NCBI GenBank assembly: GCA_020641055.1
Contig: CP067345.1
Span: 923,317 to 987,316 of the forward strand
DNA from: Clostridioides sp. ES-S-0010-02
GTDB taxonomy: Bacteria > Bacillota > Clostridia > Peptostreptococcales > Peptostreptococcaceae
DNA length: 64,000 nt
Reading direction: 5' to 3'
This document shows positions 56,792 through 64,000 of the stretch, piece by piece (the first letter of the stretch is position 1; every line of letters starts with the position of its first letter). The translations under genes were made by a program, and so were the position numbers. Under the pieces are notes generated by a model. It was given only the letters and a program-made list of their open reading frames with translations. It was not told the DNA's origin and did no database searches.

Positions 56792-56841
56792 TAATCTGAA
56801 AGGATATCCAAGAAGGAGCGCCTTGCTTCTATTTTTTTTAC
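56792..56841 (+). ncRNA. Tandem riboregulator element, copy 2 of 3
   Basis: 105 bases after copy 1. TATAATCTGAAAGG leads into GGATATCC (56802-56809), then AGAAG, GAGCGCCTTG, CTTCT and eight T. It is identical to copy 1 from AAAGG to the T-run, while the spacer between the copies is unrelated, so the element itself is under selection or was recently copied. Confidence 0.7.
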
Positions 56842-56900
56842 CCAAAAACCTTAAAAAACTAAATAATCAAAAGATATGATACTCATTTTAATAAAAGTAT

Positions 56901-56946
56901 AATCTGAAAGGATATCCAGGAGGAGCGCCTTGCCCCTCCTTTTTTA
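56901..56946 (+). ncRNA. Tandem riboregulator element, copy 3 of 3
   Basis: 108 bases after copy 2. TATAATCTGAAAGG and GGATATCC (56910-56917) are kept. The stem has changed on both sides, to AGGAGG and CCTCCT, while the loop AGCGCCTTGC is kept; this compensatory change supports a real RNA hairpin. Six T follow. It lies 108 bases before the molybdenum-enzyme small subunit. Confidence 0.72.
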
Positions 56947-57054
56947 ACAGTAATTATGGATTTTACTTGTCAAAGGAGAGTAAATAACTTGGATAAATTA
57001 ATCAAAGATTAAATTTCATAGAAAATATTAAAATTTAAATTATGTGGGGAGAAG

Positions 57055-57543
57055 GTGGAGATTATAGATGTTATTGAACTTGATATAAATGGCAGATTGA
57101 GAAAGGTGAGTATAAAAAAAAGCTGGACTTTACTTTATGTTTTAAGAGAAGTGTTTAATTTAACTGGAAGTAAGTGTGGATGTAGTACTGGTGATTGTGG
57201 AGCTTGTAAAATAATTTTAGATGGAGAAGCAGTTAATTCATGTCTGATTCTAGCAAGAAACGCAGTTGGGAAAAAGATATTGACAATTGAAGGGTTGTCA
57301 GATGGAATCAATATACATCCAATTCAACAAGCATTTATTGATTGTGGAGCTGTTCAATGTGGATATTGCACTCCAGGGATGATAATGTCGGCAAAAGCCT
57401 TACTAGACAAAAATCCAAATCCTTCTGAGGAAGATGTTAGAAAGTCTATAGATAACAATATTTGCAGATGTACAGGATATGTAAAAATTGTTGAGGCTAT
57501 ACTTTTATCAGCAAAAAGGATGGGGGGTATAACCTGTGAGTAA
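57055..57543 (+). CDS. Molybdenum hydroxylase small subunit, two [2Fe-2S] clusters (XDH/aldehyde oxidase family)
   Basis: A 162-residue electron-transfer subunit. The N-terminal plant-ferredoxin-like domain has GSKCGCSTGDCGACKIILDG and a later NSC; the C-terminal helical domain has QCGYCTPGMIMSAKALL and NICRCTGYVKI. All eight cluster cysteines are present. It passes electrons from the Mo site of the next gene product. The start is GTG 57055, close to GGGGAG; the short spacing leaves some doubt. The gene overlaps the large subunit by 8 bases. No FAD subunit gene is in the operon as seen. Confidence 0.92.
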   Translation: MEIIDVIELDINGRLRKVSIKKSWTLLYVLREVFNLTGSKCGCSTGDCGACKIILDGEAVNSCLILARNAVGKKILTIEGLSDGINIHPIQQAFIDCGAVQCGYCTPGMIMSAKALLDKNPNPSEEDVRKSIDNNICRCTGYVKIVEAILLSAKRMGGITCE

Positions 57544-59788
57544 TAAATTTAAAATTATTGGTGAGAGAGTCCCAATAAGAGATGCTGTACTTAAAGCTAC
57601 TGGCCAACTTAAATATACTGCGGATATGAAAATTCCAAATATGCTTTATGCTAAGGTTTTATTCAGCCCTATAGCGCATGCAAAAATTAAAAAAATAGAC
57701 ACATCAAAAGCTGAAAAATTAGAAGGTGTAAAAGCCATAGCCACTTATAAAAACTCACCTCAAAAAGTCTTTAATAGTGCCATGAGATTTTATGAACATG
57801 AGTTGCCAGAGGTTGAACATATCTTTGATGATACTGTTCGTTTTGTTGGTGATAAAGTTGCAGCTGTTGCAGCTGAAGATTTACAAACTGCTGAAAAAGC
57901 ATTGAAGCTTATTGAGGTTGAATACGAAGAATTACCATCAGTATTTAATCCAGAAGAAGCAATACAAGAGGGTGCATATCCAATCCATAAAGGTGGAAAC
58001 AAGCTTGCAGTAAGTGTACAACAGTGTGGAAATATTGAAGAAGCTATGAAAAAAGCTGATTATATTTTTGAAGATAAGTATACACTTCCAGCTATACATC
58101 ATGGTGCAATAGAAACTCATGTGGCTATTGCAGATTATGATTACAGTGGAAAACTTACTGTTTATAGTCCTAATCAAAATACTTTTGGCTTTAGGATAAT
58201 CTTATCTAAGTTATTTGAAGTACCAATGAATAAAGTTAGACTAGTAAGTCCAGCTATTGGAGGAGCTTTTGGAGGTAAATTAGAGATTACAATTGAGCCA
58301 ATTGTAGCATTATTAGCAAAACTATCAGGTAGGCCAGTTAAACTAGAACTTAACAGGAGAGAAACTATTGCTTCAACAAGAACTAGACATGGTGCAGTTG
58401 TATATCTAAAAACAGGTGTTATGAAAGATGGTCGAATTGTAGCACAAGATATGAAAGTTCTAACAAATACAGGAGCATATGCATCAAGTGCTTTAAATGT
58501 AATTGGAGCAATGAGTCATAAAGTATTTAAAGCATATAAGATTGAAAATATGAGATATACAGGAATACCAGTGTATACAAACACACCAATTGCAGGAGCA
58601 ATGAGAGGATATGGTTCTCCACAAGCTTTTTTTGCACAACAATCCCAACTAAATAAAATTGCAAAAAAACTAAATATGGATATTTTAAATTTACAGCTTA
58701 AGAACTTAGTTGAACCAGATGGAATAGACCAACGATTTAAAAGTCCTCATGGTAATCCAAGACCAATAGACTGTATAAAAAAAGGTGCTGAAATATTTGA
58801 CTGGAAAAAACAAATAAGACAGCAAAATGAATCAAATGGTAGGTTTTTAATTGGTGTAGGTATGGCAGTTGGTTCACATGGAAATGGATGCTTTGGGGCA
58901 CATAGAGATATAACAGCCTTAATGTTGAAAATGAATGAAGATGGTTCAGCTGTATTATATACAGGTACTCATGATATGGGAAATGCATCTGTAAGTGTCC
59001 AGGTGCAAATTATATCTGAAGTACTTGGAATAAGCCAGGAAAAAATAGAATGTATACAGGCAGATACAGAAGCATCACCATGGAATTTAGGAGATTACGC
59101 AAGTAGAGGAGTTTTTGTATCCGGAAATGCAGCTTTAAAAGTAGCAAACTCAGTAAAAAAAGAGCTTTTAAAAGAAGCATCCCAACTCTTAAAAGAGGAT
59201 GAAGAATATATAGAATTTAAGGACGATAGAGTTTATTCTATCAAAAATAACAACAAACAAGCCACTTTATGCGATGTCATGATACATGCTCAAAGGGTAA
59301 GTTTAAGAGAGATTATAGGAGCTGAAACTTTTGCATCTCAAACTGGAGCAAGTTCATATGGTGTACATTTTGCTAAAGTTGAGGTTGATACTAAACTGGC
59401 AAGTGTAAGAGTTTTAGAATATGTTGCAGTACATGATGTGGGTAAAGCTTTGAACCCAATGTCTGTAGAAGGTCAGATTGAAGGAGCAATTCAAATGGGA
59501 ATAGGATATGCGTTAACTGAAGCGCTTGAGTTTGATAATAGAGGAAAAATAAAAGCTAATTCATTTCGCTCGTATCATATGATAAAGGCTAGTGAAATGC
59601 CACAAATAAAAGTTGGAATGATAGAATGTGGAGAACCTGGAGGTCCATTTGGAGCTAAGAGTATAGGTGAATGTTCTGTTGTACCATCAGCACCAGCAGT
59701 AGCAAATGCAGTAGCAAATGCGTTAAACTGTGATTTTTATAGTTTGCCATTAAAGAAAAATATTTTAATGGATAATATAAATATTTAA
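57536..59788 (+). CDS. Molybdenum hydroxylase large (Mo-cofactor) subunit, XDH/aldehyde oxidase family
   Basis: A 750-residue catalytic subunit binding molybdopterin. Motifs in order: RDAVLKATGQLKYTADM at the start, QNTFGFRIILSKLF, the Mo-contact GGAFGGK (about residue 241), AMRGYGSPQ with the conserved Arg (about 360), TGTHDMGN, and the catalytic Glu in GAKSIGECS near the C-terminus. Family members add an oxygen from water to carbon next to nitrogen in heterocycles, or oxidise aldehydes. AMRGYG differs from AFRGFG of true xanthine dehydrogenases, so the substrate need not be a purine. The start is GTG, 8 bases after a GGATGGGGGG site. Confidence 0.92.
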   Translation: MSNKFKIIGERVPIRDAVLKATGQLKYTADMKIPNMLYAKVLFSPIAHAKIKKIDTSKAEKLEGVKAIATYKNSPQKVFNSAMRFYEHELPEVEHIFDDTVRFVGDKVAAVAAEDLQTAEKALKLIEVEYEELPSVFNPEEAIQEGAYPIHKGGNKLAVSVQQCGNIEEAMKKADYIFEDKYTLPAIHHGAIETHVAIADYDYSGKLTVYSPNQNTFGFRIILSKLFEVPMNKVRLVSPAIGGAFGGKLEITIEPIVALLAKLSGRPVKLELNRRETIASTRTRHGAVVYLKTGVMKDGRIVAQDMKVLTNTGAYASSALNVIGAMSHKVFKAYKIENMRYTGIPVYTNTPIAGAMRGYGSPQAFFAQQSQLNKIAKKLNMDILNLQLKNLVEPDGIDQRFKSPHGNPRPIDCIKKGAEIFDWKKQIRQQNESNGRFLIGVGMAVGSHGNGCFGAHRDITALMLKMNEDGSAVLYTGTHDMGNASVSVQVQIISEVLGISQEKIECIQADTEASPWNLGDYASRGVFVSGNAALKVANSVKKELLKEASQLLKEDEEYIEFKDDRVYSIKNNNKQATLCDVMIHAQRVSLREIIGAETFASQTGASSYGVHFAKVEVDTKLASVRVLEYVAVHDVGKALNPMSVEGQIEGAIQMGIGYALTEALEFDNRGKIKANSFRSYHMIKASEMPQIKVGMIECGEPGGPFGAKSIGECSVVPSAPAVANAVANALNCDFYSLPLKKNILMDNINI

Positions 59789-59921
59789 TGTTGTTTTATA
59801 CAAAAGAAATTAGTTATACAAAGTAAAAAGATATTTATTTAAAATACTTTAGATATTGAAATGTAAGACATTTTTCTAAATATAAGTTTGAATTATAAGA
59901 ATGTAGAGGATGTGATGGATT

Positions 59922-60656
59922 GTGAATTTAAGATTTAAAGATAAGGTTGTTGTGATAACAGGAGGAGGGCAAGGATTAGGGGCAGGATTTGCTTTAGATT
60001 TTGCTATTGAAGGAGCAACAGTAGTCTTAATTGGTAGAACTAAAAGTAAATTGGATAATGTTGCAGAAAGAATCATTAAATCTGGTGGTAAAGCCTTTGT
60101 TTCAGTTTGTGATGTAAGCAAACCAGAAGAAGTAGAAGTTTGTTTTAGTGAAGTAATAGATAAATTTGAGTGTGTAGATGTATTGATTAATAATGTAGCT
60201 CTCCATAAATCAGCTCCAGTAGTTGATACTACAATTGAAGATTGGGATGCTCAGATAAAGACTAATTTAAGTGGAACTTTTTATTGTACTAAGGCTGTTC
60301 TTAGAACAATGATTGATAAAAAGTATGGAAAAATAATAAATATTAGTTCTACAGCAGCAAAACATTTTTTTCCGGGTTTTGGGGCATATGCTGCTTCTAA
60401 AGGTGGGATGGTAAGTTTTACTCAAACTTTATCAGAAGAAGTAAAAGAGTATGGAATCAATGTAAATGCAATATATTTAGGTATGACTAATACTGAATAT
60501 ACAAGAAAAAGATTTGACTATGATGATGCAGTTACGATACCACTTGAAGAAATGTTGCAAGTGGAAGAAGTATCAAAAGTTGTAACTTTCTTAGCATCTG
60601 ATGAAGCAAGTCCAATAATGGGAGCTGCAATTGATGTATGTGGGAAGAAGGCATAA
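59922..60656 (+). CDS. Short-chain dehydrogenase/reductase
   Basis: A 244-residue classical SDR. Cofactor motif TGGGQGLGAGF (about residues 12-22), NNVA in place of NNAG, and the catalytic Ser in NISSTAA with YAASK (Tyr and Lys). IGRTKS after strand 2 leaves NAD versus NADP open. The C-terminal substrate region (NTEYTRKRFDYDDA) is not of a known subtype to me. By context it oxidises or reduces a hydroxyl or keto group on the pathway intermediate; pterin side-chain reductases belong to this superfamily. The start is GTG. Confidence 0.9.
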   Translation: MNLRFKDKVVVITGGGQGLGAGFALDFAIEGATVVLIGRTKSKLDNVAERIIKSGGKAFVSVCDVSKPEEVEVCFSEVIDKFECVDVLINNVALHKSAPVVDTTIEDWDAQIKTNLSGTFYCTKAVLRTMIDKKYGKIINISSTAAKHFFPGFGAYAASKGGMVSFTQTLSEEVKEYGINVNAIYLGMTNTEYTRKRFDYDDAVTIPLEEMLQVEEVSKVVTFLASDEASPIMGAAIDVCGKKA

Positions 60657-60683
60657 ATAAAATATATATTGAGAGGTATAAAG

Positions 60684-61643
60684 ATGATAAGTTTAAACAA
60701 GAAAGCTATGGTGGTAGTAAGAGAGATACTGGAAGATGCAGAAGCATTAGGGTGTGAAGTTGTTAAGATGGATTGTGGAGCAACTATAATTGATATGGGA
60801 TTAAATTGTAGTGGAAGCTGGAAAGCAGGTGTTTTATTTACTAGGGCTTCTATAGGCGACCTAGGAACAGTATCATTAGGAGATTTTAAATTAAATGATG
60901 AATATTCTTTCTCAGCAGTTGAAGTATTTATAGATAAACCATTGATTGCATGTATGGGTTCACAGATTGCTGGATGGAAACTTGGAGAAGGTGAATTTGC
61001 AACTATTGGGTCAGGACCAGCAAGAGCTTTAGCAAGAGTTAAATCAGACTGGTATTTTGAAATGACTCCATATAAAGACACTTATCATGAGGCAGTCCTA
61101 TGTATCCAAGATATAAAATATCCTAATGATGAAACGGTCTTAGAGGTTGCAAATGCTTGTAAAGTAAAACCAGAAGACACATATATATTAATTTCACCAA
61201 GTACATGTATTGTAGCATCAATGCAAGTGTCAGCAAGAATTATTGAGCAAGTATGCCATAAGATGTTTGAAAAAAACTTTGATGCAGGTCAAATTGTACT
61301 TGCTAGAGGAAAAGCACCAATCGCACCTGTATTAAAAGATGAACTTAAGACTATGGGAAGAATAAATGATGCATTGATTTATGGTAGTGAAACTGAGTTT
61401 TGGGTGGATTCGACTGATACTGCTATTGCAAAAACTATACACCAGTTGGCAGGGAAAACTTCGTCTCCAAATTATGGAGAGTTGTTTGAAGATGTATTTG
61501 AGAAGGCAGGAAGAGACTTTTTCTATGTAGACCATGATGTACACTCAATAGGCAAAATACAGATACATAATATAAATACTGGGAAATCATTTTCGGCAGG
61601 AGAAATAAATTACTCAGTACTTGAAAAAAGTTTCTTAAAATAA
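60684..61643 (+). CDS. Methenyl-tetrahydromethanopterin cyclohydrolase (Mch) homologue
   Basis: A 319-residue protein that matches archaeal and methylotroph Mch along its length. Seen: VVKMDCGATIIDMGLNCSGSW near the start, FTRASIGDLGTVSLG, the signature IGSGPARAL (about residues 115-123), and SPSTCIVASMQVSARIIEQ (about 180). Mch opens the five-membered imidazolinium ring of methenyl-H4MPT. Clostridia are not known to make H4MPT, and no other H4MPT gene is in the window, so a different cyclic amidine or pterin-like substrate is likely. A TTG at 60669 is in frame, but GAGAGG lies after it; ATG 60684 is 7 bases downstream. It sits 27 bases after the SDR gene. Confidence 0.88.
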   Translation: MISLNKKAMVVVREILEDAEALGCEVVKMDCGATIIDMGLNCSGSWKAGVLFTRASIGDLGTVSLGDFKLNDEYSFSAVEVFIDKPLIACMGSQIAGWKLGEGEFATIGSGPARALARVKSDWYFEMTPYKDTYHEAVLCIQDIKYPNDETVLEVANACKVKPEDTYILISPSTCIVASMQVSARIIEQVCHKMFEKNFDAGQIVLARGKAPIAPVLKDELKTMGRINDALIYGSETEFWVDSTDTAIAKTIHQLAGKTSSPNYGELFEDVFEKAGRDFFYVDHDVHSIGKIQIHNINTGKSFSAGEINYSVLEKSFLK

Positions 61644-61679
61644 ACAACTTAAAAATTTATTGATTCAGGGGGAGATAAG

Positions 61680-62660
61680 ATGGCATTAGGTAAGTTAAGA
61701 TTAGAAAAATTATACCATGACATGGTTATGATTCGCAGATTTGAAGAAGTAATAGAAGTATATGCTGCCAATGGAACAATACCAGGATTTGTTCATTTAA
61801 GTATAGGGCAAGAAGCTTGTCAAGCAGGCATAGTTGATGCACTTAGAAAAACAGATTATAAATTTCCAGACCATAGAGGTCATGGAACTATAGCACTTTG
61901 TGGTACTGACCCAAAACTTGTAATGGCAGAAATTTTTGCTAAGGCTACAGGAATAAATGGTGGTAGAGGCGGTTCAATGCATATAAATGATATTGAATGT
62001 AGAAATATGGGGTTTAATGGAATACAGGGTTCAACTATGGTAACTTGTCTTGGTACAGCTTTTGCATCTGTGTATAAAGAAACAGATGATGTTACAGCAG
62101 TATTTCTAGGAGATGGAACTTTAGGAGAAGGAACTTGCCACGAAAGTCTTAATATGGCAGCAACATGGAAACTTCCTATAATATATTGCCTACTTAATAA
62201 TCAATATGCTATATCTACACACTATACAGATTCACATCCTCAAAAAGAATTAAAAACTTGGGGCGAGGGGTATGAGATTCCAAGTTATAGGGTAGATGGA
62301 AATGATGTAGAAGCAGTAATTGAGATAGTGGAAATAGCAGCAGATAGGGCAAGAAAAGGTGAAGGACCAACTTTAATAGAATTTCTCACTTATCGCTGGC
62401 AAGGTCATTTTGCAGGAGACCCAGCAGCATATAGACCTGAAGAAGAAGTTAAGTATTGGAAAGATAGAGACCCAATCAAGTTAACTAGAAAGATACTTAT
62501 TGAAAGAGAAGGTATGTCAGATGAATCACTTAAGCAAATAGAAGAAGAAATAGAGGCTGATGTTCAAGAAATGCTGAGATTCTCATTGGAGAGTCCATCA
62601 CCAGATATTAAAGATGCAGTTACACACACATATGTTGATAGAGAGGTGGAGATAAGATAA
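61680..62660 (+). CDS. acoA-like: Thiamine-dependent 2-oxoacid/acetoin dehydrogenase E1 alpha subunit
   Basis: A 326-residue E1 alpha chain. TPP-binding motif GDGTLGEGTCHESLN with NN in CLLNNQYAISTHY; the start LYHDMVMIRRFEE and HLSIGQEA, then DHRGHGTIALCG and GRGGSMHI are closest to acetoin dehydrogenase (AcoA-type) E1 chains. With E1 beta it cleaves an alpha-keto or acyloin bond and loads the acyl group on the lipoyl arm of E2. In this operon it probably acts on the keto product of the SDR rather than on pyruvate. GGGGGAG precedes the start. Confidence 0.92.
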   Translation: MALGKLRLEKLYHDMVMIRRFEEVIEVYAANGTIPGFVHLSIGQEACQAGIVDALRKTDYKFPDHRGHGTIALCGTDPKLVMAEIFAKATGINGGRGGSMHINDIECRNMGFNGIQGSTMVTCLGTAFASVYKETDDVTAVFLGDGTLGEGTCHESLNMAATWKLPIIYCLLNNQYAISTHYTDSHPQKELKTWGEGYEIPSYRVDGNDVEAVIEIVEIAADRARKGEGPTLIEFLTYRWQGHFAGDPAAYRPEEEVKYWKDRDPIKLTRKILIEREGMSDESLKQIEEEIEADVQEMLRFSLESPSPDIKDAVTHTYVDREVEIR

Positions 62661-63637
62661 TGGGAAGAAAACTTTCATATGGAATGGCAATAAATGAAGC
62701 ACTTCATCAAGCTATGGAAAATGATGATAGAGTTTTTATACTAGGTGAAGATGTAGCTAAAATGGGTGGAGATTTTGGGATTACTAAAGGAATAATGGCT
62801 AAGTGGCCAAATAGAATAAAAGATACAGCTTTATCAGAATCAGCTATATTGGGATTATCAAATGGTGCAGCACTTTGTGGACTAAGACCAGTTCCAGAGA
62901 TAATGTTTGCAGATTTTTTGGGAGTTTGTTTTGACCAACTTGTAAATAATGCAGCAAAATTAAATTTTATGTTCCAAGGAAAAGCACATTGCCCAATTAC
63001 TGTTCGTGCTGTACAGGGAGGTGGTATACGCTGTGCATATCATCATTCAGTTTGTGCAGAGTCATGGTTTATGAATACACCTGGGCTTGTAGTAGTTTCA
63101 CCAACAACACCTTATGAAGCTAAAGGGATGTTGCTTTCAGCTATAAAAAACGATAATCCTGTATTATTTTTAGAACATAAAATGCTATACAATGTCAAAG
63201 GAGAAGTGCCAGTTGAGCCATATGAAATTCCTCTATATGAAGCTGAGATTGAAAAAACTGGAAGTGATATTACTATAGTAGCTACTCAAATGATGTTAGG
63301 GTTAGCACATAAAGCAGCAAGTCAACTTGAAAAAGAAGGGATTAGTGTAGAGATAATCGACCTTAGAACTGTATTTCCTTATGATAAAAAAACTATAGTA
63401 GAGTCAGTTGCGAAAACTAGTCGATTGGTTATTGCTCAAGAAGGTCCAAGAGTTGGAGGATGGGCAGCTGAAATATCTGCAATGATAAATGAAGATGTAT
63501 TTGAGTATCTAAGTGCACCAATAAAAAGAGTTACATCAATTGATGCTCCAGTAGCATATGCACCAGTTTTAGAGGATTTTGTTTTACCAAAATTAGAAAA
63601 TCTAATTAAGGCTTGTAAGGAAGTTATGCAATATTAG
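62660..63637 (+). CDS. acoB-like: Thiamine-dependent 2-oxoacid/acetoin dehydrogenase E1 beta subunit
   Basis: A 325-residue E1 beta chain: LSYGMAINEALHQAM start, the TPP-activating Glu in FILGEDVAKMGGDFGITKG, and FPYDKKTIVESVAKTSRLVIAQEGPRVGG in the C-terminal domain. It forms an alpha2beta2 tetramer with the preceding subunit. The start overlaps the alpha-chain stop by one base (TAATG), so translation is coupled. Confidence 0.93.
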   Translation: MGRKLSYGMAINEALHQAMENDDRVFILGEDVAKMGGDFGITKGIMAKWPNRIKDTALSESAILGLSNGAALCGLRPVPEIMFADFLGVCFDQLVNNAAKLNFMFQGKAHCPITVRAVQGGGIRCAYHHSVCAESWFMNTPGLVVVSPTTPYEAKGMLLSAIKNDNPVLFLEHKMLYNVKGEVPVEPYEIPLYEAEIEKTGSDITIVATQMMLGLAHKAASQLEKEGISVEIIDLRTVFPYDKKTIVESVAKTSRLVIAQEGPRVGGWAAEISAMINEDVFEYLSAPIKRVTSIDAPVAYAPVLEDFVLPKLENLIKACKEVMQY

Positions 63638-63654
63638 TCAGGGGAGGATAAACA

Positions 63655-64000
63655 ATGATTACAGAGGTTAAGATGCCGAAGTTTGGTCTTTCTATGGAGG
63701 AAGGAACAATTGGCACATGGTTGATTGAAGAAGGAAGTGTAGTAAATAAGGGTGATGAAATTTTAGAAGTTGAAACTGACAAGATTACTAATACTGTTGA
63801 AGCACCAGAAAGTGGGGTATTGAGAAAAAAATTTTTTGAAGAGGGCGATATTGCTAATTGTGGAGAACTAATTTGTATAATTGCAGAAGCCAATGAAGAT
63901 ATTAGTGGATTTAATTTGATAGATAAAACTGATAATGAAAAAGAGGTAGATATTTTAAGTTTAGAAAATGCAACTAAGAAAAAAGATTTAAATATAGACA
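63655..64000 (+). CDS. acoC-like: Dihydrolipoamide acyltransferase E2 component (3' end cut by window)
   Basis: ATG 63655 follows GGGGAGG by 8 bases. The first 80 residues are a lipoyl domain: ITEVKMPKFGLSMEEGTIG, the lipoylated Lys in EVETDKITN, then SGVLRKKFFEEGD. A charged linker follows (about residues 85-115), and the frame is open at the window end, so the acyltransferase core lies outside. It completes the E1-E2 order of acetoin/2-oxoacid dehydrogenase operons. An E3 gene is expected beyond the window. Confidence 0.9.
   Translation, partial: MITEVKMPKFGLSMEEGTIGTWLIEEGSVVNKGDEILEVETDKITNTVEAPESGVLRKKFFEEGDIANCGELICIIAEANEDISGFNLIDKTDNEKEVDILSLENATKKKDLNID

Noticed and set aside
56792-56946. 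TATAATCTGAAAGGATAT in repeat copies 2 and 3 resembles the start of a purine riboswitch
   Set aside because: The rest of the purine core (the two loop arms and the closing strand) is absent, and a terminator hairpin follows at once. The likeness is limited to a short AT-rich stretch.
56692-56946. CRISPR array
   Set aside because: Only three units with about 105-base period, each ending in a T-run and with a hairpin that changes in a compensatory way; no cas genes nearby.
56956-57012. 18-codon frame with an internal AAAGGAG before the Mo-enzyme gene, possible leader peptide
   Set aside because: The ATG has no ribosome-binding site, and the AAAGGAG serves at best a TTG giving seven codons. Not enough to call a gene.
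57055-59788. Straight xanthine dehydrogenase for purine breakdown
   Set aside because: No FAD subunit, an altered arginine motif (AMRGYG), and neighbours (Mch homologue, SDR, acetoin-type E1/E2) that do not belong to a purine pathway. Purine use is not excluded.

Overview
The window is AT-rich DNA from a low-GC Gram-positive anaerobe. Gene content and order match Clostridioides difficile or a very close relative: an L,D-transpeptidase resembling LdtCd1 next to a complete V-type ATPase operon, a Fur-box-controlled fhuDBGC operon, many sigma-54 activators and several c-di-GMP genes. This identification rests on recognition of gene order and protein features, not on a database search. No rRNA, tRNA, CRISPR array, transposase or phage gene was seen.

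Layout. Bases 1-4.2 kb hold the 3' part of a GGDEF-EAL protein, a free-standing B3/B4 domain protein, the L,D-transpeptidase and a small Nif11-like peptide with a double-glycine motif. 4.6-13.5 kb is a nine-gene rotary ATPase operon (ntpFIKECGABD order) whose K subunit carries the full sodium-binding signature. 13.8-17.8 kb is a 2-aminoethylphosphonate-type ABC transporter behind a four-repeat Pho box. 17.9-21.1 kb (minus strand) has a diguanylate cyclase and a YitJ-type homocysteine methyltransferase/methylene-THF reductase. 21.6-28.1 kb has a MATE exporter, then a GntR regulator with a chitobiose/cellobiose-type PTS operon (IIB, IIC, GH4 glycosidase, ChbG-like deacetylase, IIA) and clear palindromic operators. 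28.2-34.2 kb has a PUA/ASCH-like protein (minus), then the ferric-siderophore operon with Fur boxes and a second MATE gene.

34.3-42.9 kb (minus strand) carries a Cache-GGDEF-EAL protein, a split UxaA-family dehydratase with a KdgT permease behind a sigma-54 promoter, their PrpR_N-type activator, and a FAD oxidoreductase. 43.1-47.5 kb has TldD/TldE, a ferritin-like protein and an alpha/beta hydrolase. 47.7-54.3 kb is a second sigma-54 unit: an activator, a -24/-12 promoter, an M19 dipeptidase, two uncharacterised membrane proteins (one DUF5058-like) and an N-acyl-D-amino-acid deacylase.

55-64 kb is the most unusual part. A strong promoter and a 247-nt structured leader precede an NCS2 purine-type permease. 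Three tandem copies of a conserved terminator-like RNA element follow. Next come a two-subunit molybdenum hydroxylase without a FAD subunit, an SDR dehydrogenase, a homologue of methenyl-tetrahydromethanopterin cyclohydrolase (an archaeal/methylotroph C1 enzyme), and acetoin-dehydrogenase-type E1alpha, E1beta and E2 (cut by the window end). I read this as a candidate undescribed catabolic pathway for an N-heterocyclic, perhaps pterin-like, compound: uptake, hydroxylation, side-chain oxidation, ring or amidine hydrolysis, and CoA-dependent cleavage. The gene families are seen in sequence; the pathway is inference.
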